Assembly (NCBI GenBank): GCA_903858275.1
Contig: CAIOIC010000085.1
Coordinates: 21,081-85,080, forward strand
DNA length: 64,000 nucleotides
Origin: an uncultured Verrucomicrobia subdivision 3 bacterium
GTDB taxonomy: Bacteria; Verrucomicrobiota; Verrucomicrobiia; Limisphaerales; UBA11358
Direction: 5' to 3'
In this document: positions 17,693 to 26,233 of the stretch, piece by piece
How positions within the stretch are numbered: the stretch's first letter is position 1
How the letters are laid out: every line of letters begins with the position of its first letter
Position numbers and translations under genes: made by a program
The notes under the pieces: generated by a model
Told to the model about the DNA's origin: nothing
Database searches by the model: none
Seen by the model: only the letters and a program-made list of their open reading frames with translations

Positions 17693-20136
17693 TTTTTAGT
17701 CTTCCCTTTCTTGGTGGGCTTCTTGGTGCTTCGGGCCGCCGATATAAAATCCTTTTTCTCGAACACCAGCGCTTTCTCGTTCCCGTAGCGGTCGCACAAA
17801 ACCACCATCATTTTTTTGCCGCTGAAATCCTGCTCGGGTATCCGCAGCTCCAACTGCTCCGCGTCATCCAAGCCGCCAGCAGCCTTGATAAGCTCTTCGC
17901 CCCAGAAAACACGCGAGAGCCGGAAGACATCGCCGTTGTAATCCAAATCCACCATGGCCAGGGAGAACGTCTCGAAATTCTTGAAGTCTTCCGGGTCGGT
18001 GGCGAGCGTTTGCGCGCGGAAACGTTGAATTTCCACCACGAAATCGGCGAAGATTTCATCGTCCCGGCTGTCTTTCTTGGCCTGAAACTCCACCTGGGGC
18101 TGGGAAATAAAATCAAAGCCCACGGCATCAATCACCTCGTTGACATCTTCCTCCTTGGCGGGTTGCTTCAGCGCGGCCGGCAGCCGGTTCTCAATGAGAC
18201 GGAGCAATACCGAGAGTGGCACTTTGAGAAACACATAGGTGGTATCATTACGAACCACTTCATCTTCCGCGAATGCCATCGCGACAACCGGGGCGATGAC
18301 ATAAAAGCGTTCGCCCGGCTTGCCGCGTAACATTTTGTGGAGGTCGTCCACATAACCATGATCGAGGGTCAGTTTTTTGTAGTCGGGATAATTCCAAACC
18401 AACGCGGAGTGCGTGCCGATGTAGCCATCGAGATTGAATCCGTAGCGAGCGTGGGGATGTTCGCGGACGCCGAACAGCTTCAGGACGAACGGACGATAAT
18501 CGGACCACGGAAGATTTTTGATGCCTTCCATGTCATAGACACCGGCGCGATAGAGCGCAAATTCCTTCGCAGGCAACGACTGCTCTTTATCGGTTTTGTC
18601 CTTGGACGCAATGAGCGAAATCCGGAAATCTACTCCATCAACTTTGATAACTTTCGTCCCTGGCCCTTCTTCGACATCTCCAAGTTTATCAGCTGGCACG
18701 CACAATTTGTCTTCGGGGCAGACCAGAGATAGCGCGGCATCTTTTTTCAACAGCCCGTGTTTCTGAATAATCGCGGCGAGATCATGCAGCAATTCGAGCG
18801 TTATCTCGCATTCCCCTTTGCGTGCTTTTTCTGTAATGAACATGACACCAGGCGCATTTTTCAAATGGTTTCCCCAATCCTCCACGCGCTCCGGCTCGGT
18901 GCGGTCGTCTTTTTTGGCCGAGCCAATGTTCTTTGTCAGGGCAAACAGCCGTTTTTGCGTTGTGTAAATTGACAATTTTCCGCAATCCATCGCGATCCAA
19001 CGGCGGTTTAGTTTTTCCGCTGTCGCCGCTGCCGTGCCGCTTCCTGCGAAACAATCAAGAACAATGTCGCCTTCGTTTGATGATGAATAAATTACTCGTT
19101 CCAAAAGCTCTTCTGGCTTTTGAGTTGGATAATCAAGGCGCTCCTCTGCCTGCGAATTGATTGGTGAAATATCATCCCAGACTGAACCAATTGTGGCCCC
19201 TTTGAGGTATGATTTCTTTTGGGGCATTCCATCCTCACCAAGAACATACTCATTCAAATGTTCATCGATATATTTCTGTGATGGCCAGTGCCGTCCTGCT
19301 GGCGGGGAAATTTTGCGTCCAAAAAATACTCGCGGTTGCCCTTGACCTGCGCCAGAGGCATCGCTTAACCGGTAGCGTTGCCCATCAGCGTCTTCATTCT
19401 TGTATTTTACCGCAAGGTATTCGCTCGAATGATGAGCTGGGGGTTTTCGGAAAATAAACTTTTCGCCGCGCGAATATTGAAAAATAGAGTCGTGAACAAA
19501 CGCAAATCGCTCGGCTGTGAAATGGGCAGTTGTGCGCCGCCAAACGATTTCAGTGACAAAATTTTCTTCTCCGAAAACTTCATCGAGTGCGGCCTTTAGA
19601 TAATGTCCCTTTTTCCAATCTAAATGGACAAAAATACTACCATCATCTGCTAGTAGTTCTCGAAGGATAATCAGGCGGCGGCGGAGGAACTCGATGAACT
19701 GCGCGCCGAGCACCTTGTCGCGGTAAGCCTTCTCCTTGTCCTTCATGAAGTCCTGCTTGGTGGCAAAAGGAGGATCAATGTAGATGAGCTTGATTTTTCC
19801 GCGTGTGCCGAAACGATCCGGCCCTTGCTGGTCGGCCAGCAGTCCGCGCAACGCGAGCAAATTGTCGCCCCACACGAGCAGGTTGCGCCAATCCTTTTCT
19901 GTGTGCGGGCGATCGGCACAAAAGGAGCGGACCAACTGCCACGGTGCGGCGGGCGTTTGGGCCAGCACCTCCTCACGTTTCATCTTTCCATCGTAGGCGA
20001 GGCGATATTCCTTGCCCGTTTCGGGCGTCCCTAGTGTTTGAGGGAACAAGCGCCATTGCCATTTCGATGGCAATGCCGCACCGCTGGCCACCAAGCCGAG
20101 CAATTCCTGTTTTTCAGATTCTGTGAGTGGGTTCAT
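17689..20136 (-). CDS. mod: Type III DNA methyltransferase Mod subunit
   Basis: This 815-residue adenine/cytosine-N4 methyltransferase has DPPF at 121-124 and the AdoMet-binding FAGSGT at 363-368. Catalytic before cofactor motif is the beta-class order typical of type III Mod. A target-recognition region lies between them (about 200-320) and a long C-terminal domain binds Res. It most likely makes N6-methyladenine at an asymmetric site that cannot be predicted. It is the first gene of the defence operon, about 100 bases after an ankyrin gene on the same strand. A start further in is unlikely because the ATG at 20136 gives a normal N-terminus. No phase-variable simple repeat is seen in the gene. 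Confidence 0.92.
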   Translation of the reverse strand: MNPLTESEKQELLGLVASGAALPSKWQWRLFPQTLGTPETGKEYRLAYDGKMKREEVLAQTPAAPWQLVRSFCADRPHTEKDWRNLLVWGDNLLALRGLLADQQGPDRFGTRGKIKLIYIDPPFATKQDFMKDKEKAYRDKVLGAQFIEFLRRRLIILRELLADDGSIFVHLDWKKGHYLKAALDEVFGEENFVTEIVWRRTTAHFTAERFAFVHDSIFQYSRGEKFIFRKPPAHHSSEYLAVKYKNEDADGQRYRLSDASGAGQGQPRVFFGRKISPPAGRHWPSQKYIDEHLNEYVLGEDGMPQKKSYLKGATIGSVWDDISPINSQAEERLDYPTQKPEELLERVIYSSSNEGDIVLDCFAGSGTAAATAEKLNRRWIAMDCGKLSIYTTQKRLFALTKNIGSAKKDDRTEPERVEDWGNHLKNAPGVMFITEKARKGECEITLELLHDLAAIIQKHGLLKKDAALSLVCPEDKLCVPADKLGDVEEGPGTKVIKVDGVDFRISLIASKDKTDKEQSLPAKEFALYRAGVYDMEGIKNLPWSDYRPFVLKLFGVREHPHARYGFNLDGYIGTHSALVWNYPDYKKLTLDHGYVDDLHKMLRGKPGERFYVIAPVVAMAFAEDEVVRNDTTYVFLKVPLSVLLRLIENRLPAALKQPAKEEDVNEVIDAVGFDFISQPQVEFQAKKDSRDDEIFADFVVEIQRFRAQTLATDPEDFKNFETFSLAMVDLDYNGDVFRLSRVFWGEELIKAAGGLDDAEQLELRIPEQDFSGKKMMVVLCDRYGNEKALVFEKKDFISAARSTKKPTKKGKTKK

Positions 20137-20237
20137 TTTAGCCCGCTAAGCCATGGTAGTTAAAAGGTTGTGGAATCTTGCAGGAAAAAAAATGCAAGCG
20201 CACTAATAAATTATGATTTGCTTCATGACTGTCGGGT

Positions 20238-20789
20238 TCAATTGTTGATTCCGGGAGGCAGCTTGAGTTTGGGCTTTTTATGGCGGGCCAGATGGCGTCG
20301 GAGGAGGTTGGCCACATCAATGGTCGCCACATCAAGCGGGGTCTGTCCTTCAGAATTCTTCGACAGAGGATTAGCACCGCCGGCCAGCAGCAGTTTAACC
20401 ACCTTGCATGAGCCCTTGTCAGCGGCGATGTGCAGCGGCGTGCAACCTTTTATGTCGGGAACGTCCACCAAAGCACCGTGTTTCAAAAATACCCGGGCGG
20501 TTTCCACATGATCATTCAGGGCAGCATAAATCAGCGGAACGCCGCCAAGATAGTTTTTGAGGTTCGGGTCAGCCTTATTCTCCAGAAGTAAATTTGCGGC
20601 CTGGTGCTGGTTTTTGATGGCGGCCGAGTGGAGCGGAGTCATGGATCGATTGGTCGGGACGTTGACATCAAATCCATGGGCGAGTAAAAACGGGATCACC
20701 TCGGTTTTACCTTCCCACGCGGCGTGGTGCAGGAGCGTTAAAACTTCTTTTTCTTCGGGCGGTTCCGGGAGTGTAGGTGTGCGATCCAT
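20238..20789 (-). CDS. Ankyrin repeat protein, 183 aa
   Basis: Four to five ankyrin repeats fill residues 18-165, with recurring TPLH-AA and VV-LLL-GA-P patterns (for example TPLHSAAIKNQHQAANLLL and TPLHIAADKGSCKVVKLLL). The tail is Lys/Pro rich. There is no signal peptide, so it should be cytoplasmic and mediate protein contacts. It lies 20 bases downstream of the YbjN-like gene on the same strand, so the two may be cotranscribed. It precedes Mod by about 100 bases; a link with the defence operon is possible but unproven. Confidence 0.85.
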   Translation of the reverse strand: MDRTPTLPEPPEEKEVLTLLHHAAWEGKTEVIPFLLAHGFDVNVPTNRSMTPLHSAAIKNQHQAANLLLENKADPNLKNYLGGVPLIYAALNDHVETARVFLKHGALVDVPDIKGCTPLHIAADKGSCKVVKLLLAGGANPLSKNSEGQTPLDVATIDVANLLRRHLARHKKPKLKLPPGINN

Positions 20790-20809
20790 AATATTTTCTG
20801 GTATGGCGT

Positions 20810-21367
20810 TTAATTAAAGTCGAAACGGGGTTGCGCATTATCGTCAGCTTTTGCCTCTTTGGGTTTAATGGCGTCCTCTGGGGATGTGCTGGAATACAGC
20901 ACGGCCATGATCTGGTTGATGCGTTCATCCACAATGGCGAGATTGGACCCTAGGAGGTGTTTGACGATGCCATCCGTGATATCAGCGGCGGGCAGCATGA
21001 CGCTGGTGCGAAAACGGATTTCACCATCGGCGTGATTCATCTCGAAACAGCCCATGGTCAGCTCCCAATTGATGCGGGTGAGAAGCTCGGCGCAGGCGGC
21101 GCGACGCTCAGGTCGGGCTTTGTTTGGTATGAAAGAGCTGACACCCAATAAAAATTGGGCGTCGCCTTTTGCGCGGGCGACCATGTTGAAATCCCAGAGG
21201 GCATCGCCGCCGTTAAACCCGCAGAACAACGTCGGATGGCCGGTGGAGCGGTGGTATTGCCATTTCAGCCCGTCCAGATGGCGAGCGAAGAATGCCAGGG
21301 CGGTTTCTTCGGTTAACTCGGTTTGTTCTTTGGTCTTTTTCATAGGCTTTTTCATATTTGAAATCAT
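20810..21367 (-). CDS. YbjN-like domain protein, 185 aa
   Basis: After a short Lys-rich start, residues 18-150 show the layout of YbjN-type proteins: a helix, a beta-sheet with WQYHRSTGHPTLFCGFNG, a later strand in GEIRFRTSVMLP, and a helical end with a two-part acidic/Lys tail. YbjN proteins are stress-linked, possibly chaperone-like, without known enzymology. In-frame ATGs exist at 21367, 21355 and 21343; none has a good ribosome site, so the start is uncertain. A TGACA-N5-TGACA sequence sits 17 bases upstream of the first ATG. It is probably cotranscribed with the ankyrin gene. Assignment is by pattern memory only. Confidence 0.7.
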   Translation of the reverse strand: MISNMKKPMKKTKEQTELTEETALAFFARHLDGLKWQYHRSTGHPTLFCGFNGGDALWDFNMVARAKGDAQFLLGVSSFIPNKARPERRAACAELLTRINWELTMGCFEMNHADGEIRFRTSVMLPAADITDGIVKHLLGSNLAIVDERINQIMAVLYSSTSPEDAIKPKEAKADDNAQPRFDFN

Positions 21368-21383
21368 GGTAACGGAGTAGGTA

Positions 21384-21398
21384 TGACAAAGGCTGACA
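21384..21398. promoter_or_regulatory. TGACA-N5-TGACA direct repeat upstream of the YbjN-like gene
   Basis: TGACA occurs at 21384-21388 and 21394-21398, one helical turn apart, within TGACAAAGGCTGACAG. The same 16 bases recur at 22575-22590. It is a candidate regulator site; the binding protein is unknown. Confidence 0.4.
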
Positions 21399-21492
21399 GA
21401 GGCTAAAACATTTAGGGTTTTCGATTGCCGTTTACCGCTTGTGGGATGAGGGAAAGCGTCGCCGGATTGCTCCGGAGACGCCTCTTTGCCCT

Positions 21493-22488
21493 TTATTCGC
21501 GGGTGTAACGACGACGGCGCTGGGAGAATGCAGCCATGTCGCTCGGGACCTGTGCAGCCGCTTCCAATTTGAAAGCTGCGGCATGGATTACGTGTTCATC
21601 GGCTACGAGAGCGTTACCAGCCAAACCATCGGCGCGGAGACGGAAATCCCAGCCATAACCGGTTGACTGGAACTTCTGCTCTCCAGCCTTGGCAATATCG
21701 CCTAAAAAGTTCTGCGCCTTGTCACGGGCACGCTTCGGATCTTCGGGTTCGGCGGCCTTTTCCAGGAGCCCTTCGATCACGTAACTGCGCACGAATTTCT
21801 CATGTAGCCGGGCATAAACCTCAGGCCGTGATATGAGATCGAGTCCCGCAACTTGGCCATTATGGAGCACGATCAATCCCTGCTGGCCGGGTTGACATGT
21901 GAATCGGGCCAAGCATTCCTTGAGCTTTTCTTCATTCGCTTTGAACACGTCGCTCATGGCTGACGTAGGTGAGGCCATGCACGCCTTGACCTGAAGCTTG
22001 GAAACCTCATTCCAGACTTCGCCTTGGTCAGAATGGAAAGATGCGCCCTCATTTAGTGAGGCGGATACGGAACGGGATTTGCGTGCTCTGGATTTGGCGG
22101 ACATAATGTCTTTCGAGGAAGCAAATTGCGCTGAACTATACGCCCACCGACCTTGTTCTACGCAGGAAACAGGGATTTTGGTCTCGGATTTGCCACGGAC
22201 AAGGACGCTGGTATTGAGGACGCGGTTCTGTTTAGCACCGACCAGTTCCTCGCCATCTACGAGGAGAACCGCGATATCGCCTTTGTTGATGACGAATAAT
22301 TCTGGAACGGAGCCGGACTGGGAAGTTTCCGTGACCGTGAACGTGCCAGCAGCAATAGCTTCGGCTAGGGTGACATAGGGCAGCACACCGTTTTGAGGTG
22401 CTTGCAAAGGAAACAAAACGAGGTTGTGGTAGGACTGTGGTTCGCCAATCTGCACGGTGCTGAGGTAGTTCTTGATTTGATTTTCCAT
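21493..22488 (-). CDS. ARPP-1 family protein (DUF6569-like), 331 aa
   Basis: The N-terminal 130 residues match the ARPP-1 pattern: VLFPL near the start, YVTLAEAIAAGTFTVTE, then GSVPELFVINKGDIAVLLVDGEELVGAKQNR and PVSCVEQGRW. ARPP-1 proteins are named for association with ADP-ribosylglycohydrolase and rhodanese/phosphatase genes; their own function is unknown, with a proposed link to nucleotide or NAD-derived ligand handling. The C-terminal half is helical and ends basic. No membrane or signal segment. The gene is divergent from the 209-residue gene at 22663, and the shared intergenic region carries two TGACA-N5-TGACA repeats. Confidence 0.8.
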   Translation of the reverse strand: MENQIKNYLSTVQIGEPQSYHNLVLFPLQAPQNGVLPYVTLAEAIAAGTFTVTETSQSGSVPELFVINKGDIAVLLVDGEELVGAKQNRVLNTSVLVRGKSETKIPVSCVEQGRWAYSSAQFASSKDIMSAKSRARKSRSVSASLNEGASFHSDQGEVWNEVSKLQVKACMASPTSAMSDVFKANEEKLKECLARFTCQPGQQGLIVLHNGQVAGLDLISRPEVYARLHEKFVRSYVIEGLLEKAAEPEDPKRARDKAQNFLGDIAKAGEQKFQSTGYGWDFRLRADGLAGNALVADEHVIHAAAFKLEAAAQVPSDMAAFSQRRRRYTRE

Positions 22489-22574
22489 AGTTTTGTCTTT
22501 CTTTGCTTTCGTGTTGAGCTGCTCATCCCAAGCAGCAGTTTTCCCATTGAAAAATCATTTTACCAATGGGGGTG

Positions 22575-22589
22575 TGACAAAGGCTGACA
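22575..22589. promoter_or_regulatory. TGACA-N5-TGACA direct repeat in divergent promoter region
   Basis: TGACA at 22575-22579 and 22585-22589 repeats the 16-base core found at 21384. It lies about 90 bases upstream of the ARPP-1 start and about 75 upstream of the divergent gene. Confidence 0.4.
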
Positions 22590-22620
22590 GGGGAGCAAAA
22601 CTAAAAAATGAACGACCCTA

Positions 22621-22635
22621 TGACAGCGTTTGACA
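22621..22635. promoter_or_regulatory. Third TGACA-N5-TGACA repeat, before gene at 22663
   Basis: TGACA at 22621-22625 and 22631-22635, same 10-base period but a different spacer (GCGTT). The second half forms TTGACA, a good -35 match, about 30 bases before the ATG at 22663; no well-spaced -10 follows. Confidence 0.35.
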
Positions 22636-22662
22636 TGGGGTCTTGGTATTCTCAGGGAAATT

Positions 22663-23292
22663 ATGACACCTGGACCAAACAAAATCCTACGCCTACCCAC
22701 ATCTGGTAAACTCGTAAAAATCACAACAATCGCCTCCGGAAACACGTTTGGCGCTCGATATTGGACGGACGGCAAGCGGGAAGCAGATATGTTGCCGGAC
22801 AATCCATGGTTGCGCTGTCACCCCGAAAACAAAGAGCTATTCTGGACTAACGAATGTGACGAGGTTGCAGAAGAATTGCCTTGGGAACGCGATTTCAAAT
22901 ACAGCGATGTGCCGTTTGCTGAGGATCCTGAACTGGACGATTATCGTAGAGCTTTGACATTGCCTGCGTTGACAAAAGACAAAGAACGATATTTACGGAT
23001 GCGTTTTTGGTGGGCTGCCAATGATCCTGTTCGACGTGGTGAGATTCCCAATCCTGTTGCGGATGGTTACCGAGAAAATCTGGAGAAGCTTCTGTCTCTT
23101 TTAAACGCCCCAGACCCCGACAGCCGACTGATGGCCGCTGAAGCTTCCCGACAATTGGGAGCTTTTGATAAAGCAGCGGAATTACTCAAATTCGAATTCG
23201 AGCCGGGCTATGCTTCTGCAGTAGATCGTATCCGTTCATTGGTTGAAAATAAGGACAATGTCGTGCGTGAATTGCTCGCTGAGGAGGATTGA
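22663..23292 (+). CDS. Hypothetical protein, 209 aa
   Basis: Family not recognised. The N-terminal third is beta-rich and contains GARYWTDGKREADMLPD and a tryptophan-rich acidic segment; the C-terminal half is helical and resembles short TPR/HEAT-type solenoid (residues 140-205, with NLEKLLSLLNAPDPDSRLMAAE). I chose ATG 22663 because CAGGG lies seven bases upstream; a longer frame adds eleven residues without a ribosome site. There is no signal peptide, so the product is likely cytoplasmic. It is transcribed divergently from the ARPP-1 gene and ends against a palindromic terminator shared with the M16 peptidase gene. Confidence 0.75.
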   Translation: MTPGPNKILRLPTSGKLVKITTIASGNTFGARYWTDGKREADMLPDNPWLRCHPENKELFWTNECDEVAEELPWERDFKYSDVPFAEDPELDDYRRALTLPALTKDKERYLRMRFWWAANDPVRRGEIPNPVADGYRENLEKLLSLLNAPDPDSRLMAAEASRQLGAFDKAAELLKFEFEPGYASAVDRIRSLVENKDNVVRELLAEED

Positions 23293-23298
23293 AAAACG

Positions 23299-23320
23299 AG
23301 TCTCGCCAATTGGCGAGACT
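23299..23320. terminator. Perfect 22-base palindrome, bidirectional terminator
   Basis: AGTCTCGCCAA and its exact complement form an uninterrupted stem between convergent genes. On the minus strand it is followed by CGTTTTTC, a good U-tract for the M16 gene; on the plus strand only TTTC follows. Confidence 0.75.
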
Positions 23321-23347
23321 TTCGAGTTGCCGGCTCAAGACGTTAAA

Positions 23348-25885
23348 TCAAGCTCCAGATGGTCTCAAAATGGAAATTACGCGATAGTCGGGATCGAAGT
23401 GAATTTTTGCTGCTTGCCGGATCTCATCACCCGTAACAGCTAAATATCGATCGGAATTCTGCTGCTGAAATTCGTATCCTACGCCAAAAAGTTCGTCGAG
23501 TGATGTTGTAGCGGCTAATTTTTCCAAATTCGCCTGCTCTAATGTCCGCTTGCCGATTAGTTTTGCCTTGGCACGCTGCAATTCAATCTCACTTAAACCA
23601 TCGGAGCAAAAACCATCTATTTCTTTTTGGAGTGCAGCTTCAACTTGCAAAACTTTGTCTGGGTGGGTCATGACGTAGAACGCGAAAAAACCGCTGTTCA
23701 TTCCACACATATGAAACGCACCGAGTTGGTAGGCCAAACCCAATTTATCTCGAATTTGAACAAAAAGGCGCGAACCCAGATCACTACAAGCTGCCTCCAA
23801 TAATGCCAAAGCTAATCGGCTTTTTGATGATATCGAGCAACCCGGAAAGCCAACCACCAGTGCAACCTGCTTTTGCTTGTGTTCCGCTATTATGCGTGGT
23901 GTCGATGATTTTTGTGGATTTGCCACATTGATCTGAACATCCGCACCTTTTTTCCATCCAGCGAAGGCGGATTCAGCCAATTTTATCACCTCAGATGTTT
24001 TTACATCTCCAAAGATCGTTATAACACAATTGTTTGGAACACAATGACGAGCATGGAATGCGCGCACATCGTCCAGGGTGATGGACTTGATGCTTAATTC
24101 AGATCCATCTGCGTAAAGGCCGAAGCCTGATGCCCCGAACATGGCTTTGCGCATGGAATTTCTTGCCGTAGTCAACAAATCGCTCTGCAAACTTTGAACT
24201 TCAGCAAGTTGACCCTGCTGTTCCAATGCAAAAGCTTCATGAGAGAAGGCTGGGTTCTGAACAACATCTGCCACCAAATCTATGCCCACAGCCAAATCAT
24301 CACTCAAGACCTGAGCTGTCACGGCGAAAAACTGATTGCCTCGATCCGAGGCCAGTGACCCTCCAATCGCTTCAATTTCTGACGCTAGTTGTTGGGCATT
24401 TCGTGTGCCGGTTCCTTTTGTCAGAAGCTTGCTCAGTAATGCGCTGATTCCGTTATTTGATTCATTTTCAACGAGCAGGCTTCCGAGGAATGCCGCTCGG
24501 ATTTGAACGAGCGGCAATCGATTGTCTTCTTTTACAAGAAGTCTCAATCCGTTGGGAAGAGTGATTTTTTGAATCGATTTGGCCAATGACTGCCGAGTTT
24601 CGTCGGGTTGTGCATTGACTGCCTCCTCCGGCAACATGGCATAGATCGTTCGGCTTTCGTCAGTGATGTATTTGTTGGCTGCGCGCAACACATCAGCAGG
24701 CGTAACCCGCTTAATTCGTTCCAGCAGTCGTTCGGAATAATTCACATCGCCGGCCAGCAACCAATTCATGGCAAGATTGTTGGCCTGTTCCGACAGAGTT
24801 TTTCGTGCTGAAAGTTTGGACACGATTATCTGTTTGACCGCTTTTTTTAACTCCGCGTCAGGAACAGGGATGGTTTTAAGTTTTCCTATTTCTGCCAGGA
24901 TCGCCTCCCGAGTCTCGTCATAACGATCTTGTTCAATTACCGCAAAAGTTCCAAACAGCCCCGACAGCGTAAAGCTGTGAACAAACGCATCCACTTCGTG
25001 AGCCAATCCTTTCTCGAGAATTCCTTGCTTCAGGCGCGAGCTCATTCCAGATCCTAAAATAGTCGCTAAAACTTCGATGGCGGGGAGATCTGGGTGCAAA
25101 GCTTCCGGGATATGCCACAGAGCAAACATCAATCCGACAGATGTTGGGGCGCGTTCAACGACTTCACATGGAACGGTGTGTCTTGGCTCCAATGGAATGA
25201 ACATCTCCTGCTTTATGGACATCGGCGCATCGGCATAGGCTGCTTTTATTTGCGATACGACCTCGCTTGTTTTCACAGCTCCCGCAACAACGTAAAACAC
25301 ATTGGCTGGCGTGTATTTCTCAGCATAATAATTTTGGATGTCCTGCCGCTGAACCTGATTAAATAAATCGACGTATCCGATTGGTTTATATCGGTAGGGA
25401 CTTTTGGTGAACGCCACCTCCAACATGCGCCGGCTGCTCCGCCTAAAAGGGTCGTCAGCGCCCATGTCCATTTCGCGACGTATGACGTCCAGTTCCTTAG
25501 CCAAAGCCTCTTCTGGAAATGAAGCGTTCCGCATAATGTCGCAAAGCACATCGATGGCGACTTTCGATCCTTTGCTCAGCCCATCAACATTGAAAACCGA
25601 ATAATCGTAAAATGTGTATGCGGTGATGTTGCAGCCCACTTCCTGAACCTCTTGAGAAATCCGCTCGCCGGTGCGGGTCTTGGTGCCCTTGAGCAGCATG
25701 TGTTCGAGAATATGCGACATGCCAGCTCCCAACCATTTGCCCTCATGAATGCTCCCAACCGAGCACCAGGCTTGAACCGAAATGACTGGGTCTGTGTGAT
25801 CTTCGCGGACGATGATGGTCAGGCCGTTATCCAGCGTCGCGAGTGTGACTCCGGTTGGGATTGCGGAAATTTTGTCTGCGTTCAT
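23348..25885 (-). CDS. Fused double M16 (pitrilysin/insulinase-like) zinc peptidase
   Basis: The chain of 845 residues holds two M16 units. The first (about 10-420) has the inverted zinc motif HILEH (58-62 from the chosen ATG) in GMSHILEHMLLKGT, so it is catalytic. The second (about 430-845) has the M16 fold but no HxxEH, matching the inactive partner half. Bacterial M16B enzymes often use two separate subunits; here both are one chain. No signal peptide is evident, so it may act in the cytoplasm or leave by another route. The ATG at 25885 was preferred over a TTG twelve bases upstream. It is followed by a strong terminator. Substrates would be unfolded peptides. Confidence 0.88.
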   Translation of the reverse strand: MNADKISAIPTGVTLATLDNGLTIIVREDHTDPVISVQAWCSVGSIHEGKWLGAGMSHILEHMLLKGTKTRTGERISQEVQEVGCNITAYTFYDYSVFNVDGLSKGSKVAIDVLCDIMRNASFPEEALAKELDVIRREMDMGADDPFRRSSRRMLEVAFTKSPYRYKPIGYVDLFNQVQRQDIQNYYAEKYTPANVFYVVAGAVKTSEVVSQIKAAYADAPMSIKQEMFIPLEPRHTVPCEVVERAPTSVGLMFALWHIPEALHPDLPAIEVLATILGSGMSSRLKQGILEKGLAHEVDAFVHSFTLSGLFGTFAVIEQDRYDETREAILAEIGKLKTIPVPDAELKKAVKQIIVSKLSARKTLSEQANNLAMNWLLAGDVNYSERLLERIKRVTPADVLRAANKYITDESRTIYAMLPEEAVNAQPDETRQSLAKSIQKITLPNGLRLLVKEDNRLPLVQIRAAFLGSLLVENESNNGISALLSKLLTKGTGTRNAQQLASEIEAIGGSLASDRGNQFFAVTAQVLSDDLAVGIDLVADVVQNPAFSHEAFALEQQGQLAEVQSLQSDLLTTARNSMRKAMFGASGFGLYADGSELSIKSITLDDVRAFHARHCVPNNCVITIFGDVKTSEVIKLAESAFAGWKKGADVQINVANPQKSSTPRIIAEHKQKQVALVVGFPGCSISSKSRLALALLEAACSDLGSRLFVQIRDKLGLAYQLGAFHMCGMNSGFFAFYVMTHPDKVLQVEAALQKEIDGFCSDGLSEIELQRAKAKLIGKRTLEQANLEKLAATTSLDELFGVGYEFQQQNSDRYLAVTGDEIRQAAKIHFDPDYRVISILRPSGA

Positions 25886-26099
25886 AGGGAATGCCAAATC
25901 TTACCCAGAACGATTACCTCGGGGAAATTTTTTGTCGCCAAGTTGGCGATAAAATTATTTTGGTAAGGCCAACCGAATGAAAAAGCCTTATCACCGTTGA
26001 CACCTTTGAAAACCTTCGAACGAGCTGAAAATTTTCAAATTGTTGTAACTGGATGTTGTAACTGCGGGGGCGATTTACGTAAGTGCCTGTAAATGAAAA

Positions 26100-26175
26100 T
26101 GGAGCGAGCGAAGGGATTTGAACCCTCGACATTCACGTTGGCAACGTGATGCTCTACCAACTGAGCTACGCTCGC
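26100..26175 (-). tRNA. tRNA-Gly (GCC anticodon)
   Basis: A full cloverleaf is present: acceptor GCGAGCG pairs with CGCTCGC, D-arm GCTC/GAGC, anticodon stem CACG/CGTG with loop TTGCCAA (anticodon GCC), T-loop TTCAAAT, and an encoded CCA end. Confidence 0.96.
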
Positions 26176-26233
26176 TTCCAAAAGCGTTGGAATAATACGC
26201 GGACATTTCCGGCTGGCAAGCCAGAATTAATTA

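Noticed and set aside
4198..20136. Naming the operon BREX, DISARM or Dpt
   Set aside because: No PglZ, PglX/BrxX or BrxL as in BREX, no DrmA/DrmB as in DISARM, no DndA-E; only individual parts resemble these systems.
25935..25949. Hairpin TCGCCA/TGGCGA upstream of the M16 gene as a terminator or riboswitch
   Set aside because: Stem is only six bases and the U-tract is on the wrong side for the minus strand; it may be chance.
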